DNA from: Odontocerum albicorne
Taxonomy: Eukaryota; Arthropoda; Insecta; Trichoptera; Odontoceridae
Direction: 5' to 3'
Assembly (NCBI GenBank): GCA_949825065.1
Contig: OX463846.1
Coordinates: 1,815,778-1,879,777, forward strand
Length of the DNA: 64,000 nucleotides
The position numbers and the translations under genes were made by a program. Below the pieces are notes generated by a model. That model saw only the letters and a program-made list of their open reading frames with translations. It made no database searches and was not told the origin of the DNA. Shown here one piece after another: positions 54,485 through 64,000 of this stretch (the first letter of the stretch is position 1; each line of letters opens with the position of its first letter).

Positions 54485-54790
54485 AATAAATTACAATGTC
54501 TTTAAACCTCCACAATGTTAATGCCTTAACTATAAATAATATATTTATCAAAATTAATTATGGTATGTGAACATGACTACACCTAAAGCTGAATGTGTTA
54601 TTATCAGACAATGAAAGATCTGCAAATGGTTCTTTGTAGTTCATACCTTTGTTAAGTTTTCTGCAATTTTCTTACATAATATGTTTTTCTGAAGATATGT
54701 AGATGCAGGGATATACCTAAACTAATGGCTGAAATACATTAGCTTCTAAGGTCATCATCCAAAACGGAGCGGTAAACATTATTTAAAAAT
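54485..54790. other. gene-free sequence
   Basis: Nothing recognised. Confidence 0.35.
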
Positions 54791-54889
54791 GTATTTGGGA
54801 GGGGGTGCAAATTGCAAACTACCTAGGAGCGCCATCTACATATATAATATATAAATGCAGCACAGACTGTATGTAAGTACTGCTAACAT

Positions 54890-55375
54890 GCATACATGTA
54901 TGTATAGGGTTTTGGCTGGCTGCCTGCAGGACACTATATGGAGAAACAAACACATGCTAACCCAAAGTAAGATCAGGAATAATAAGACATGCGTCTGCCC
55001 CATCATGACATATGTGATAGAAGCGAGAGCCGATACCAACAGGACAAAAAACCTTCTCAGAGTGGCAGAAATGAGAATCCTACGCTCCATCCCAGGCAGA
55101 ACTCTAAGAGATCAGATCAGAAATGAGATGATAAGGTCTGTCTGTAGTGTTGAAGACATAGTGAGGTGGGGAAGAAGCATAAGGCGCTTCTGAAGGAATC
55201 ATGTGGACTGCATGGAGGATATAAGACTGGCAAAAAATGCTAAGACTGAAAACCCTAACAGCAGGAGATTATCAGGAAGGCTACCGAAAAGGTGGAAGGA
55301 CAGCTGGACGTCATCATCCCAGGACAGCCTACCATCACAAACAGGTCATACGACCTAAACCAAGAAGAAGAAGAT
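54890..55375 (+). pseudogene. LINE ORF2 C-terminal fragment
   Basis: Reads VLAGCLQDTIWRNKHM, then VCPIMTYVIEARADTNRTKN, LRVAEMRILRSIPGRTLRDQ, EDIVRWGRSIRRF, a stop, RLSGRLPKRWKDSWTSSSQD and a GAAGAAGAAG tail. Related to 48336-48775. Confidence 0.7.
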
Positions 55376-55436
55376 ATATAGGGTATTTTTTGGACTTTTA
55401 GGATATATGATATATAAACCTTACCAAAGCATTGTA

Positions 55437-55710
55437 CGCAATAAATATATCCGTGCAAGGAATCACCCTCTGTTCTACATACCAACTTATAGGACGAATA
55501 TCATGGCTAAACACTCAGTCACGCGTGGTATAGAGATATTGAACCAACTGAATGACACTGTTGATATATTCTCGGTACCGCCTAGCAGTATGAGAAGAAT
55601 CCTGGCTGATATTCTTCCTAACGAATAAGCTAACGCTAGAAGCAGACCCTCTTTGTGTAACAGGAGAAATCCGTGCAAAGTGGATAAAAAAAAAAAAAAA
55701 AAAAAAAAAG
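55437..55710 (+). pseudogene. Jockey-like LINE C-terminal fragment (family K), copy 3
   Basis: Plus-strand copy encoding NKYIRARNHPLFYIPTYRTN, IMAKHSVTRGIEILNQLNDT and MRRILADILPNE stop, then a short 3' UTR and a poly(A) run at 55686-55709. It is a 5'-truncated retroposition product, inserted just downstream of another LINE tail. Confidence 0.7.
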
Positions 55711-56280
55711 AACTGTAGGGTTAAATTGACAGTCAATAAAATAATGGCACCTTAAATATTGTTTGAGTATTATCTCAGTTTATTGATTGATGGAAAATGT
55801 CATGTTTAATTTGTATTGACTCAAATATAAAGAGGTGTAAACAAAGCCCGTTGATATTTTAGAAATGGGAGGGTTTGAAAATTCAAAGAAACGATTTTTT
55901 AATGAATGCAAAATCATCGTCTAGACATCTGTTTGTATTATAATATAATAGTTACGATGAAGTAGGCACGTGAGGATAATGTATTGTCTGTGTGATTGAC
56001 TTCCATCTTCATTGTGTATTCGTTGTGTACGAGTATACGGAGAATGAACAATAATATCCATTGTTATTTTCCTTATCCGACGAGGTGAGGGGGAGGTGAG
56101 GTGAGGTGATATTGTGGGCGTGTTGTGTTGTGTTGCTTGTTTTATTAAGTAGACACTAATTTGTTATTGATCTTCAGATTTGCTAGTTTTGCGTATACGT
56201 AACATATTTGAATATGTAGTTTTAACCTGTGGGGGGGCATCTTTTTCCACTTTGACCACTTATTTGCAGTATAATCCTTA
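55711..56280. other. gene-free sequence
   Basis: No coding frame is supported; GT-rich and G-rich short runs near 56080-56130. Confidence 0.35.
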
Positions 56281-56289
56281 TACAACATC

Positions 56290-56406
56290 CATAATAATAA
56301 TAATAATAACAATAGTAATAATAATAACAATAATAATAATAACAATAATAATAATCACAATAATAATAATAACAATAATAATAATAATAATAACACTAAT
56401 AATAAT
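56290..56406. repeat. (AAT/AAC)n microsatellite
   Basis: Trinucleotide AAT with AAC interruptions at fairly regular spacing. Confidence 0.95.
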
Positions 56407-56484
56407 GTACCTGCCTGTATACCTACCTAAATGAATTGTCAAAATAACGAGTGAATTGTTAAAACACAAATAAATTAAATTAAT

Positions 56485-56880
56485 TATTGTTGATCATAAA
56501 CATACAGGGTCATTGACCGATCAAGTATTCATAGATAGCTACACGTCAAGAACGGCGACAATGTTTACTATTTTTATAGTACCCGCGATTTGTCCAGTCA
56601 TCTCCAAATATAAATAATTAACCTACCGCCAATTTACGTGCCAGAGCGAGACGGAGCATGTAACGCGAACTGGTTCACCCATTTGTATAAAAGACCGGCG
56701 CTCCGATAAATAAACATATATTCGTATTGTCATTCAGTCAACTGTCAAGACTTTGTTATTTATTTACCTGCTGTCCACTTATCGATTTATATCCGCATTC
56801 CTGAGTCCATATTTATTGACAACAAATCAAGATCATCATGACTTATAGAAATAAGCAATCCGCTATATTGATGATTCTGT
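56485..56880 (+). repeat. LTR-like promoter module, copy 2
   Basis: Has CAGGGTCATTGACCGATCAA, a TATA box (TTGTATAAAAGACCGG) and AATAAA about 25 bases on, then CGCATTCCTGAGTCC. Diverged homologue of 34440-34900. No internal genes; boundaries uncertain. Confidence 0.35.
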
Positions 56881-56984
56881 ACGAGAAGTAACGCAGAATC
56901 AACTAAAACGAAGATAACGATGTCGATATCAAAATCATCAGCACGTCCTAATAGGACACATGCTACACTGATAGCGACCATCGT

Positions 56985-57391
56985 TACAATAATAATAACA
57001 ATAATAATAACAATAATAATAATAATACTAACACTAATAATAATAATAACAACATAATTAATAATAGTAATACTAACACTAATAATAATAATAATAATAA
57101 CAACATAATAATAACACTAATAATAATAATAACAGCAATAATAATAATACTAACACTTATAATAATTATAACAATAATAATAATAATACTAACACCGATA
57201 ATAATAATAATAATAATAATGATAATAATATTATAATTAATAATAATAATATTAATAATAAAAAGAATAATAAAAATAACAATAATAGTACTAACACTAA
57301 TAATAATATTATAATTAATAATAATAATAATAATTATAATAATAATAAAAATAATAATAAAAATAGCAATAATAATACCAACACTAATAAA

Positions 57392-57430
<39 letters not shown>

Positions 57431-57510
57431 CATGATAATAATATTATAATTAATAATAATAATTAAAATAATAATAATATTAATAATGATAACTTTAATA
57501 AAAATAATAG
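56985..57510. repeat. (AAT)n microsatellite with regular interruptions
   Basis: Long AAT/ATT-type trinucleotide tract with repeated ACTAACACT(A)AT interruptions about every 60-80 bases. Poly-Ile/Leu antisense frames through it are artefacts. Confidence 0.95.
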
Positions 57511-57512
57511 TA

Positions 57513-57685
57513 CAGTCAACTCCGGTTATACTCGTAGTGAACTCGGTTTTAGTGAACCTTCGGCTATAGTGAACCAAAATTTTCTGTCCCAAACCCATAT
57601 GTTATAGTGAACTAAAACTAGTAGATTTTGGTTCACTTTATCCAAAGGGTCACTAAAACCGAGTTGACTATAACCGGAGTTGACG
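57513..57685. mobile_element. palindromic TA-flanked MITE
   Basis: TA at 57511-57512 and 57686-57687; ends CAGTCAACTCCGGTTATACT and the reverse complement of GACTATAACCGGAGTTGACG. Internal GTTCACTATA-type repeats allow almost the entire 173 bases to fold back. It is embedded at the edge of the (AAT)n tract. Confidence 0.85.
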
Positions 57686-57689
57686 TACT

Positions 57690-58298
57690 AAAAGTAATAA
57701 TAATAAAAATTGCAGTAAAAGTAATAATAATACAAAATACATACATATATAAGTTGAGCGTAATGATGTGAAGGTAGTAGCTGCAGTCATTAGATTAGTA
57801 ACATCTCCGCATCTGCATATGTTCAGAAAAATAAATTAGGCAAGAAAACCGCAGAAAACTTACCAAAGGAAAAGGAAATAAAAAGAAATCTTTATAGGTC
57901 TTCCGATACGTAATATTAACACCTTCTGGCTTTAGGTGTAGTGAAGTGTAAGTATAGTGTTCATATACAATCATACATTTTATCAAGACCCCCCTTAAAG
58001 TGTTTGTTTTCAAGTGCTACCTAAAGCTGCACACGCCACCCAATCTCTAACAATAAGAGGTAGATCATTCCACGTCGTCAGGACTAGTAACGACAATAGC
58101 TCTATCAATGGGGTATAATATTAACCCCGTCCCATTGGATCGATTTGTAACGTTCAATTTATTAGATGAAAAAGAAATCGACTCCAAAGTTCCACTTCTC
58201 TCTAGTTGACACAATAAGAAAAATAATACGGTAATAGCAAACAGCTCACGCTCCATACCGTTCTGCGCATGCTTCCCACTCATACATGAACTATTGTA
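57690..58298. other. gene-free sequence
   Basis: No supported coding frame or repeat ends. Confidence 0.35.
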
Positions 58299-58700
58299 AA
58301 GGGTCTTTCAAATTGAGCGGTTTTTAATTCTTGGATAAAACACAGATGGCGTCGCGAACTTGCCTGGATCTTGTAAAATTTGAGAAGTGTAATGTATGAC
58401 ATTTATAAAAATGGAGTCGTATACAATACAGCAACGCGTTCAAATTGTTGAATTATTTTATGTATTGTAATCTCCGGAAACGGTGATGTTAATTGTCCAC
58501 CAAGATCATGTGATCTGACACCGTTGGACTATTTTATCAGGGGTTACGGTTTAAAATCCAGGTCTATAAGAATGACCCCCGATCAATTCCTGAGCTGATG
58601 GACGAAATTATTAGAGTTATTTGTGAGTCAGAACCGCATAATTATGCCGAAATGTCATCGAAATTGTTGACGAAAGAGTGAACGTCTGTGGAGCTTTTTT
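58299..58700 (+). mobile_element. internally deleted DUF4817-type transposon, copy 2 (3'-truncated)
   Basis: Left end GGGTCTTTCAAATTGAGCGG. The plus strand keeps the start MESYTIQQRVQIVELFYVL, then the deletion junction at GTAATCTCCGGAAACGGTGA, then a decayed C-terminal region. The right terminal repeat is missing; homology stops near 58698. Confidence 0.7.
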
Positions 58701-59029
58701 TTATCAAAGGTTTCGGCTTTAACTTTGTGACACTCTATGTTAGAATATTTAACCCGAAATTACTTTGTTATTCCACTATATACATTTATCCACGCTACAC
58801 GTATTTCTAACTCATATCCCTAGGCGGAATGATCCCAATTTGTTACTAGAGTAATGCTTAAATCAGACAGCTGTCATGTTACATTGGTAGTGTGTGGTAT
58901 ATTGACGCAAAAGAAAAAATATTTAAGATTGGTGAAATAATTTATATTCTTTGGTTGTTTATTCCTTTTTTATTTTTGCTTATGTCTTTGTGTATATCTC
59001 TAATGTTCCTAAATTCATTTTTATATAAA

Positions 59030-59587
59030 GGATATTTCAAATTGAGCGGTTTTTTTTATTCTTGGTTAAAACAGAGATGGCGTCTCGAACTTGCCTGGAT
59101 CTTGTAAAATTTGAGAAGTGTAATGTATGATATTTATAAAAATGGAGTCGTATACAATACAACAACGCGTTCAAATTGAAAATTATTTTTAGTATTGTAA
59201 TCTCCGGAAACGGTGATGTTAATTGGCCACCAAGATCATGTGATCTGACACCGTTGGACTATTTTATCAGGGGTTAGGTGAAAAGCCAGGTCTATAGGAA
59301 TGACCCCCGATTAATTCCTGAGCTGAATGACGAAATTATTAGCGTTATTGGTGAGTTAGAACCGCATAATTATGCCAAAATGTCATCGAAATTTTTGACA
59401 AAAGAGTGGACGTCTATGGAGCTGCAAGAGGTGGGCATTTGGTGGATATTGTTTTTTGTGTTTGAATGTCACGCATTATACTTCAATGACCAATAAAAAG
59501 TTTTTTGAAATAAAAGTAAATAGTGCGTTTTATTCAAGAATTAAAAAAAAATAGAATTAAAAAAACCGTTCAATTTGAAAGACCCTT
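59030..59587 (+). mobile_element. internally deleted DUF4817-type transposon, copy 3
   Basis: Ends GGATATTTCAAATTGAGCGG and CCGTTCAATTTGAAAGACCC. It contains MESYTIQQRVQIEN, the shared deletion junction, and C-terminal SQVYRNDPRLIPELNDEIIS and GIWWILFFVFECH. Full length for the deleted form (about 558 bases). Confidence 0.75.
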
Positions 59588-59821
59588 TATAATGAACTGT
59601 ATTAGAGATATAACCATTGTTGTATTTGCTCTCGGCTTTAGGTACCTGAGCATAAAGGTATACATACATTATGCAGTTAACTCGATAATCTAATTCAAGG
59701 TAAAGTGTAGAACAATGGTCTTAGTACAACTTCATAAATATTCGTTAACATTGCATTTAATTTAACACTTCAAACCACATCAAAAGATAATTGTTTTTCG
59801 TGAGTCAAAAGAAAATCTGTT

Positions 59822-60171
59822 TATACTTGAGAAATTGTAGCATGGTCCCTGTGACAGTTCACAAATTTGTCCCAATATAACCTTGTAACGACGTTTAGTA
59901 GTTTTAATTATTTTATCAACTTCAATATAAGCCTCGATTCTAATAAATAACTTGTTATTTAGGTAAATACATTACATAAAACTCACAATAATGACAAATT
60001 AATAAATCTTGTTACAAATTAGCAAAAATGTGGCAGTTTGTTTAAAATCAAATACCTAATATTTGGTGACGTTTGTCAAAAGTCACTACGTTAATATAGT
60101 CTGCATTGGCTAGGGATGGGGTATACGATAATTGGATTTTCGATTTTTTTATACCTAAAATTAAATGTTCT
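59822..60171 (-). mobile_element. family T repeat, truncated at a LINE junction
   Basis: Begins TATACTTGAGAAATTGTAGC and runs in inverted orientation to ATACCTAAAATTAAATGTTC. There a family J LINE fragment starts, and the rest of the T element is absent. Confidence 0.65.
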
Positions 60172-60635
60172 TTTGGCCTTTCCAATTCACCGCTCCTTTT
60201 TTTTATGTCGTCCTTTACTGTCCATGCAGTAAGACTCTGGAATCAGTTACAAACCAATATAAGACTCGCTCCGTCCTTGGCATGCTTTAAGAAGCGACTG
60301 AAAAAACTCTTAATTTCAAGTCAGTAAAATAACGTGTTTCATTCCTGATTTTTCTTTTCCTTTCCTCTCCACCATCCCTTCCTTTCCTTTTGATTGATGA
60401 TATCTCACTTCATATGAAAAATTATGTTCGGGTGATTGTTCGTCTTTGTGGGGTTCGTGGGCATATGCTCACGTATGTATTTATGGATTTCGTGGGGATG
60501 GATAGTCATTTGAATTATTTATGCGACCACGTAACTTGCTTCATTTACTTTTGTCTGGTTGGTTGGAAGAGATTGCCGCCTAGCAATAAGCGCGCCAGAT
60601 TGTATTTGCAATAAAAGTGTTTAATAAATAAGTAT
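60172..60635 (+). repeat. Jockey-like LINE 3' end (family J), copy 4
   Basis: Starts TTTTGGCCTTTCCAATTCAC. Coding remnant SSFTVHAVRLWNQLQTNIRL and FKKRLKKLLISSQ stop (to 60327), 3' UTR as in 51606-51900, ending TTTAATAAATAAG. Confidence 0.75.
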
Positions 60636-60669
60636 AAATGGATGAATTTAAAATGTATTTTTAGTCAAA

Positions 60670-60786
60670 AGAATAATAATAATAATAATAAAAATAAAAT
60701 AAAAAATAAAAAAATAATAATAATAATAATAATAAAAAAAAATAATAATAATAATAATAATGATAATAATGATAATGATAATAATG

Positions 60787-60820
<34 letters not shown>

Positions 60821-60848
60821 TAATAATGATAATGATGATAATGACGAT

Positions 60849-60943
<95 letters not shown>

Positions 60944-60953
60944 TAAAAATAAA

Positions 60954-60987
<34 letters not shown>

Positions 60988-61027
60988 CATAATAATAATA
61001 ATGATAATAATGATAATGATGATAATG

Positions 61028-61085
<58 letters not shown>

Positions 61086-61096
61086 TAATAATGATA

Positions 61097-61141
<45 letters not shown>

Positions 61142-61144
61142 TTA

Positions 61145-61195
<51 letters not shown>

Positions 61196-61215
61196 TTAAT
61201 AATAATAATAATAAT

Positions 61216-61265
<50 letters not shown>

Positions 61266-61266
61266 T
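60670..61266. repeat. long (AAT)n microsatellite
   Basis: About 600 bases of AAT with GAT, AAC and ATT interruptions, directly after the family J LINE tail. A duplicate of the flanking sequence AAATGGATGAATTTAAAATG...TTTTTAG occurs on both sides (60637-60664 and 61282-61309). Confidence 0.95.
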
Positions 61267-61309
61267 TAAATAAACAAATATAAATGGATGAATTTAAAAT
61301 GTATTTTTA

Positions 61310-62178
61310 GACAAAAGAACATTTACATAAAACTATTCAATGAAACACAAAATAAGTAGATCGATTAATAAAACATAAATGATTATTAATGAATAATTTA
61401 TGTTTTCAGGTTAAGATAATCAGTGAATGAGGTAAAGAGTCAACTGAACATTAAGCGTGCATCTTAAAGTTAAATGCAATTCAAGGTAATGCACACACTG
61501 AAGCGTACTCGTAGAATGAATTATTCATGAGTTGTAAATATGCCAAAGCTTACATTTTCATAAACACGCAATTTATCCCATAACAAAGCATGTTCGTCGA
61601 ATTCATCATCTTCTCAAGGAAATGCTTTTTATCAGAGATTGGACACTACCATGGTGATCTAAAGAAGCTGGTTATTCTAGAGAAGCTGGTGATCATGGGG
61701 ACTTTTGATTGAAGGTGAGCTAGACGAAGGTGTCCATGAAATTTACAGATCAAATACAGGAGTCAACAGGGTCTTCTTTAAGCGCTGTATTCAACATGGC
61801 ATAGAACCTGAAGGGATGGAGGCAGGTGGTGCGCTGAGTTTGATATTATATCAGAGGACTCTAAGGCTAGGACCCTAGCACTCGATGAAGAGTAGAAGAT
61901 GGTCTTGTCTACTGCTGCATTCATTATCTTGAAATATAATGTGCTTCTGAAAGTACAAATGCTGGAATGACACAAATAAACACTAGACTTTGCCAACTCG
62001 CGGTCCGCGTTTTGTTTGGCTCGCGAAATCGAATAAATTGAAGGGTGAAAGAAGATACGAAAAAAAGTGTTGTCTTCTAATACCAATTTTCAGAATTCAC
62101 AAACCATAAACCAGAGAGAAATGAATTTCAAACGTAATGAAATTTAGGTTTTTCATATGTCACAAATACTATTAATAT
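61310..62178. other. gene-free sequence
   Basis: No host gene or repeat termini recognised; the longest frame (minus, 61778-62086) has no recognisable features. Confidence 0.35.
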
Positions 62179-62180
62179 TA

Positions 62181-63490
62181 GGTCCTTACATATGAAATTG
62201 GCGTTTTGTTTGGGAGGAACATAAAGTTGATTTTTTTTTAATATAATATATTTATTTAATCAAAGTATGTACCATTGCTATCTATGCACTTTTGCCATCT
62301 CATAGGTAGTTCATCGATCCCTTTACTAAAAAAACCATTCGGACGGGAATCAATAAAATCTTTGAAGTCGGTTTGGACTGCCCCATCGGAGTTGAATTTT
62401 TTCCCTTGCAAGAAGTTATCCAAATTTCGAAAAAAATAGTAATCTGTCGGGGCAAGGTCCGGAGAGTACGGTGGATGTCTTAGACATTCCAATTGAAGCT
62501 CTTCTAATTTGGTAGCCGTCTGTTGTGCAGTGTGTGGTCTAGCGTTATCATGAAGCAGCAGTGGCCTAGAGCGATTAACCAGCCTCGGTTGTTTAGCAGC
62601 TAGCTTTTCCATCATGGTTTGCAGTTGCTGACAATAGACATCTGCCGTAATCGTCTGGCCAGATTTAAGAAAGCTGTAGTGAACGACACCAGCACTAGTC
62701 CACCAAACGCTCACAAGTAACTTTTTTGGAGTCAATTTTCGCTTGGGGCATGGTTTGGCTGGTTCGGCAGGGTTCAGCCATTGCGATGAGCGCTTCCGAT
62801 TATCATACAGGATCCACTTTTCATCACAGGTAATGATTCGATTCAAAATCCCTTCATTATTGTGCCGGTTGAGTAATGCAACGCAGCAGTCAACGCGCGT
62901 TTGTTGATTTGCTTCACTCAATTCGTGAGGTACCCACCTTTCAAGCTTTTTCACCTTCCCAATTTGCTTCAAGTGGATTAAAACAGTTTTATCACTAACA
63001 CCGCAGCCTGCAGCTAACTCGGACGTGGTTTGCGATGGATCCGCTTCCACAATAGCCTTCAATTCTTCATTATCAACTTTGGTCTCCGGCCGTCCACGGG
63101 GCTTATTCTGCAGGTCGAAATTTCCAGAACGAAAACGTTGGAACCAAAAACGCACTGTGTTTTCTTTTGCGGCACCGTCGCCATACACATCATTAATCCT
63201 TCGAGCCGTTTCTGCAGCACTGGTGCCACGGTGGAACTCGTACTCGTAAATAACGCGATATTTCAAGTTTTCCATTTTGTAAACTGAGTGACGCAAAGAA
63301 AAAAAACAATTGAGGAAAAAACAAATGAATTATAATTTTCGAAACACAAATACTTGAGTAAATAGCTGTATAAATTTTAATTTGGAATTCCTAACCAAAG
63401 AGAAGATATTTGAGATCAAAGTTGCGATTGAGTATTTGAGATCAATTGAGAAAAAAGTACGGCAAAACGCCAATTTCATATGTAAGGACC
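62181..63490 (-). mobile_element. full-length mariner, mellifera-type
   Basis: 1310 bases flanked by TA (62179-62180 and 63491-63492). Inverted ends GGTCCTTACATATGAAATTG and CAATTTCATATGTAAGGACC are perfect over 28 bp. It contains a single intact transposase. Complete termini plus intact frame mean it could be active or very recently mobile. Confidence 0.95.
62256..63296 (-). CDS. mariner transposase (DD34D), apparently intact
   Basis: 346 residues with no stops; starting at the internal Met (MENLKYRVIYEYEF, 63275) gives 339, close to the usual 345-residue mariner size, and seven extra N-terminal codons (MRHSVYK) precede it. N-terminal paired helix-turn-helix domain: GTSAAETARRINDVYGDGAA, then RFWFQRFRSGNF, a GRPETKVD linker of the AT-hook/GRPR type, and TTSELAAGCGVSDKTVLIHL. 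WVPHEL matches the WVPHEL motif. The catalytic triad is ITCDEKW, LLHDNARPH and YSPDLAPTDYYFF, with 34 residues between the last two Asp. It catalyses cut-and-paste transposition at TA sites. The sequence closely resembles mellifera-subfamily mariners. Confidence 0.95.
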   Translation of the reverse strand: MRHSVYKMENLKYRVIYEYEFHRGTSAAETARRINDVYGDGAAKENTVRFWFQRFRSGNFDLQNKPRGRPETKVDNEELKAIVEADPSQTTSELAAGCGVSDKTVLIHLKQIGKVKKLERWVPHELSEANQQTRVDCCVALLNRHNNEGILNRIITCDEKWILYDNRKRSSQWLNPAEPAKPCPKRKLTPKKLLVSVWWTSAGVVHYSFLKSGQTITADVYCQQLQTMMEKLAAKQPRLVNRSRPLLLHDNARPHTAQQTATKLEELQLECLRHPPYSPDLAPTDYYFFRNLDNFLQGKKFNSDGAVQTDFKDFIDSRPNGFFSKGIDELPMRWQKCIDSNGTYFD

Positions 63491-63493
63491 TAA

Positions 63494-64000
63494 TATAAAG
63501 AGAATTTCAAATTGAGCGTTTTTTTTTAAATATATATTTTTTTAATTCTTGAATAAATCACATAATTTGCTTTGATTTCAAAAAACTTTTTATTGGGCAT
63601 TGAAGTATAATGTATGACATTTAAACACAAAAAAACAATATCCACCAAATGTCCACCTCTTGCATCTCCACAGATGTCCACTCGTTGGTCAAAAATTTCG
63701 ATGACATTTTGGCATAATTATGAGGTTCTAACTCACCTATAACGCGAATAATTTCGTCCTTCAGCTCAGGAATTGATCGGGGGTCATTTTTATAAACCTG
63801 GCTTTTCACGTAACTCCAGAGAAAATAGTCCAACGGTGTCAGATCACATGATCTTGACGGGCAATTAACATCACCGTTTCCAGAGATTACAATACATAAA
63901 ATAATTCAACAATTTGAACGCGTTGTTGTATTGTATACGACTCCATTTTTATAAATGTCATACATTACACTTCTCAAATTTCACAAGACCCAGGCAAGTT
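63494..64000 (-). mobile_element. internally deleted DUF4817-type transposon, copy 4 (runs off window)
   Basis: Begins almost directly after the mariner with AGAATTTCAAATTGAGCG. The minus strand has the C-terminal part LWSYVKSQVYKNDPRSIPEL, IRVIGELEPHNYAKMSSKFL and EMQEVDIWWI, then the shared deletion junction and the N-terminal start near 63945. The distal terminal repeat lies beyond 64000. Confidence 0.75.

Noticed and set aside
56984..57598. 204-codon Ile-rich minus-strand frame
   Set aside because: Translation of a trinucleotide microsatellite continuing into a palindromic MITE.
60642..61273. poly-Asn, poly-Ile and poly-Leu frames
   Set aside because: These are translations of an (AAT)n microsatellite in different frames, not genes.
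61778..62086. 102-codon minus-strand frame upstream of mariner
   Set aside because: No motif, signal or splice context; length is expected by chance.

Overview
The window is TE-rich, AT-rich nuclear DNA from an animal, most probably an insect. The evidence is GT-AG introns of several kilobases, mariner, Tigger/pogo, piggyBac-like and hAT-type DNA transposons, insect-style RTE and Jockey-like LINE tails, a Penelope-like remnant and tRNA-derived SINEs. I see no operons, Shine-Dalgarno sites, CRISPR arrays or bacterial genes. The order cannot be fixed from the sequence alone.

One host gene is visible, on the + strand from 7252 to 41244. It encodes a secretin-family (class B1) G-protein-coupled receptor. 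Nine exons were assembled by hand from splice signals and reading phase: 7252-7524, 12899-13111, 15925-16096, 21541-21663, 27523-27782, 29898-30105, 34981-35188, 36944-37124 and 40240-41244. All eight junctions are phase-compatible and together encode 880 residues with a single terminal stop. They give an extended Cys-containing N-terminus, a hormone-receptor domain, seven membrane segments and a 334-residue cytoplasmic tail. The first exon (signal peptide and start codon) was not found and probably lies upstream. The exact receptor subtype (calcitonin/DH31-like, PDF-like, PTH-like or other) is not resolved.

The introns and the region downstream (41.3-64 kb) are almost wholly repeats. Region by region: 0-7.2 kb holds a SINE, a Tigger derivative, a hammerhead-like Penelope module and TTAA-flanked MITEs. 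7.5-16 kb holds nested LINEs, an RTE element with a 17-bp target duplication and deleted mariner-like elements. 17-24 kb holds a 44-bp minisatellite of about 48 copies, a GIY-YIG Penelope remnant and a 39-bp array. 24.3-27.1 kb is a nearly complete RTE-type LINE with a 14-bp target duplication and one frameshift. 28.5-32.3 kb holds a 34-bp dimeric array and a 90-bp minisatellite whose antisense frame is open for 587 codons. 33-40 kb holds TTAA MITEs, a hAT MITE and promoter-like repeat modules. 41-64 kb holds mariner relics, LINE tails, fold-back arrays, a 1-kb TA-flanked non-coding element, long (AAT)n tracts and, at 62181-63490, a mariner of the mellifera type that looks intact.

Most observations of interest concern the receptor's unusual ectodomain and tail, the hammerhead-like motifs, the higher-order structure of the minisatellites, and families of internally deleted transposons that share the same deletion.
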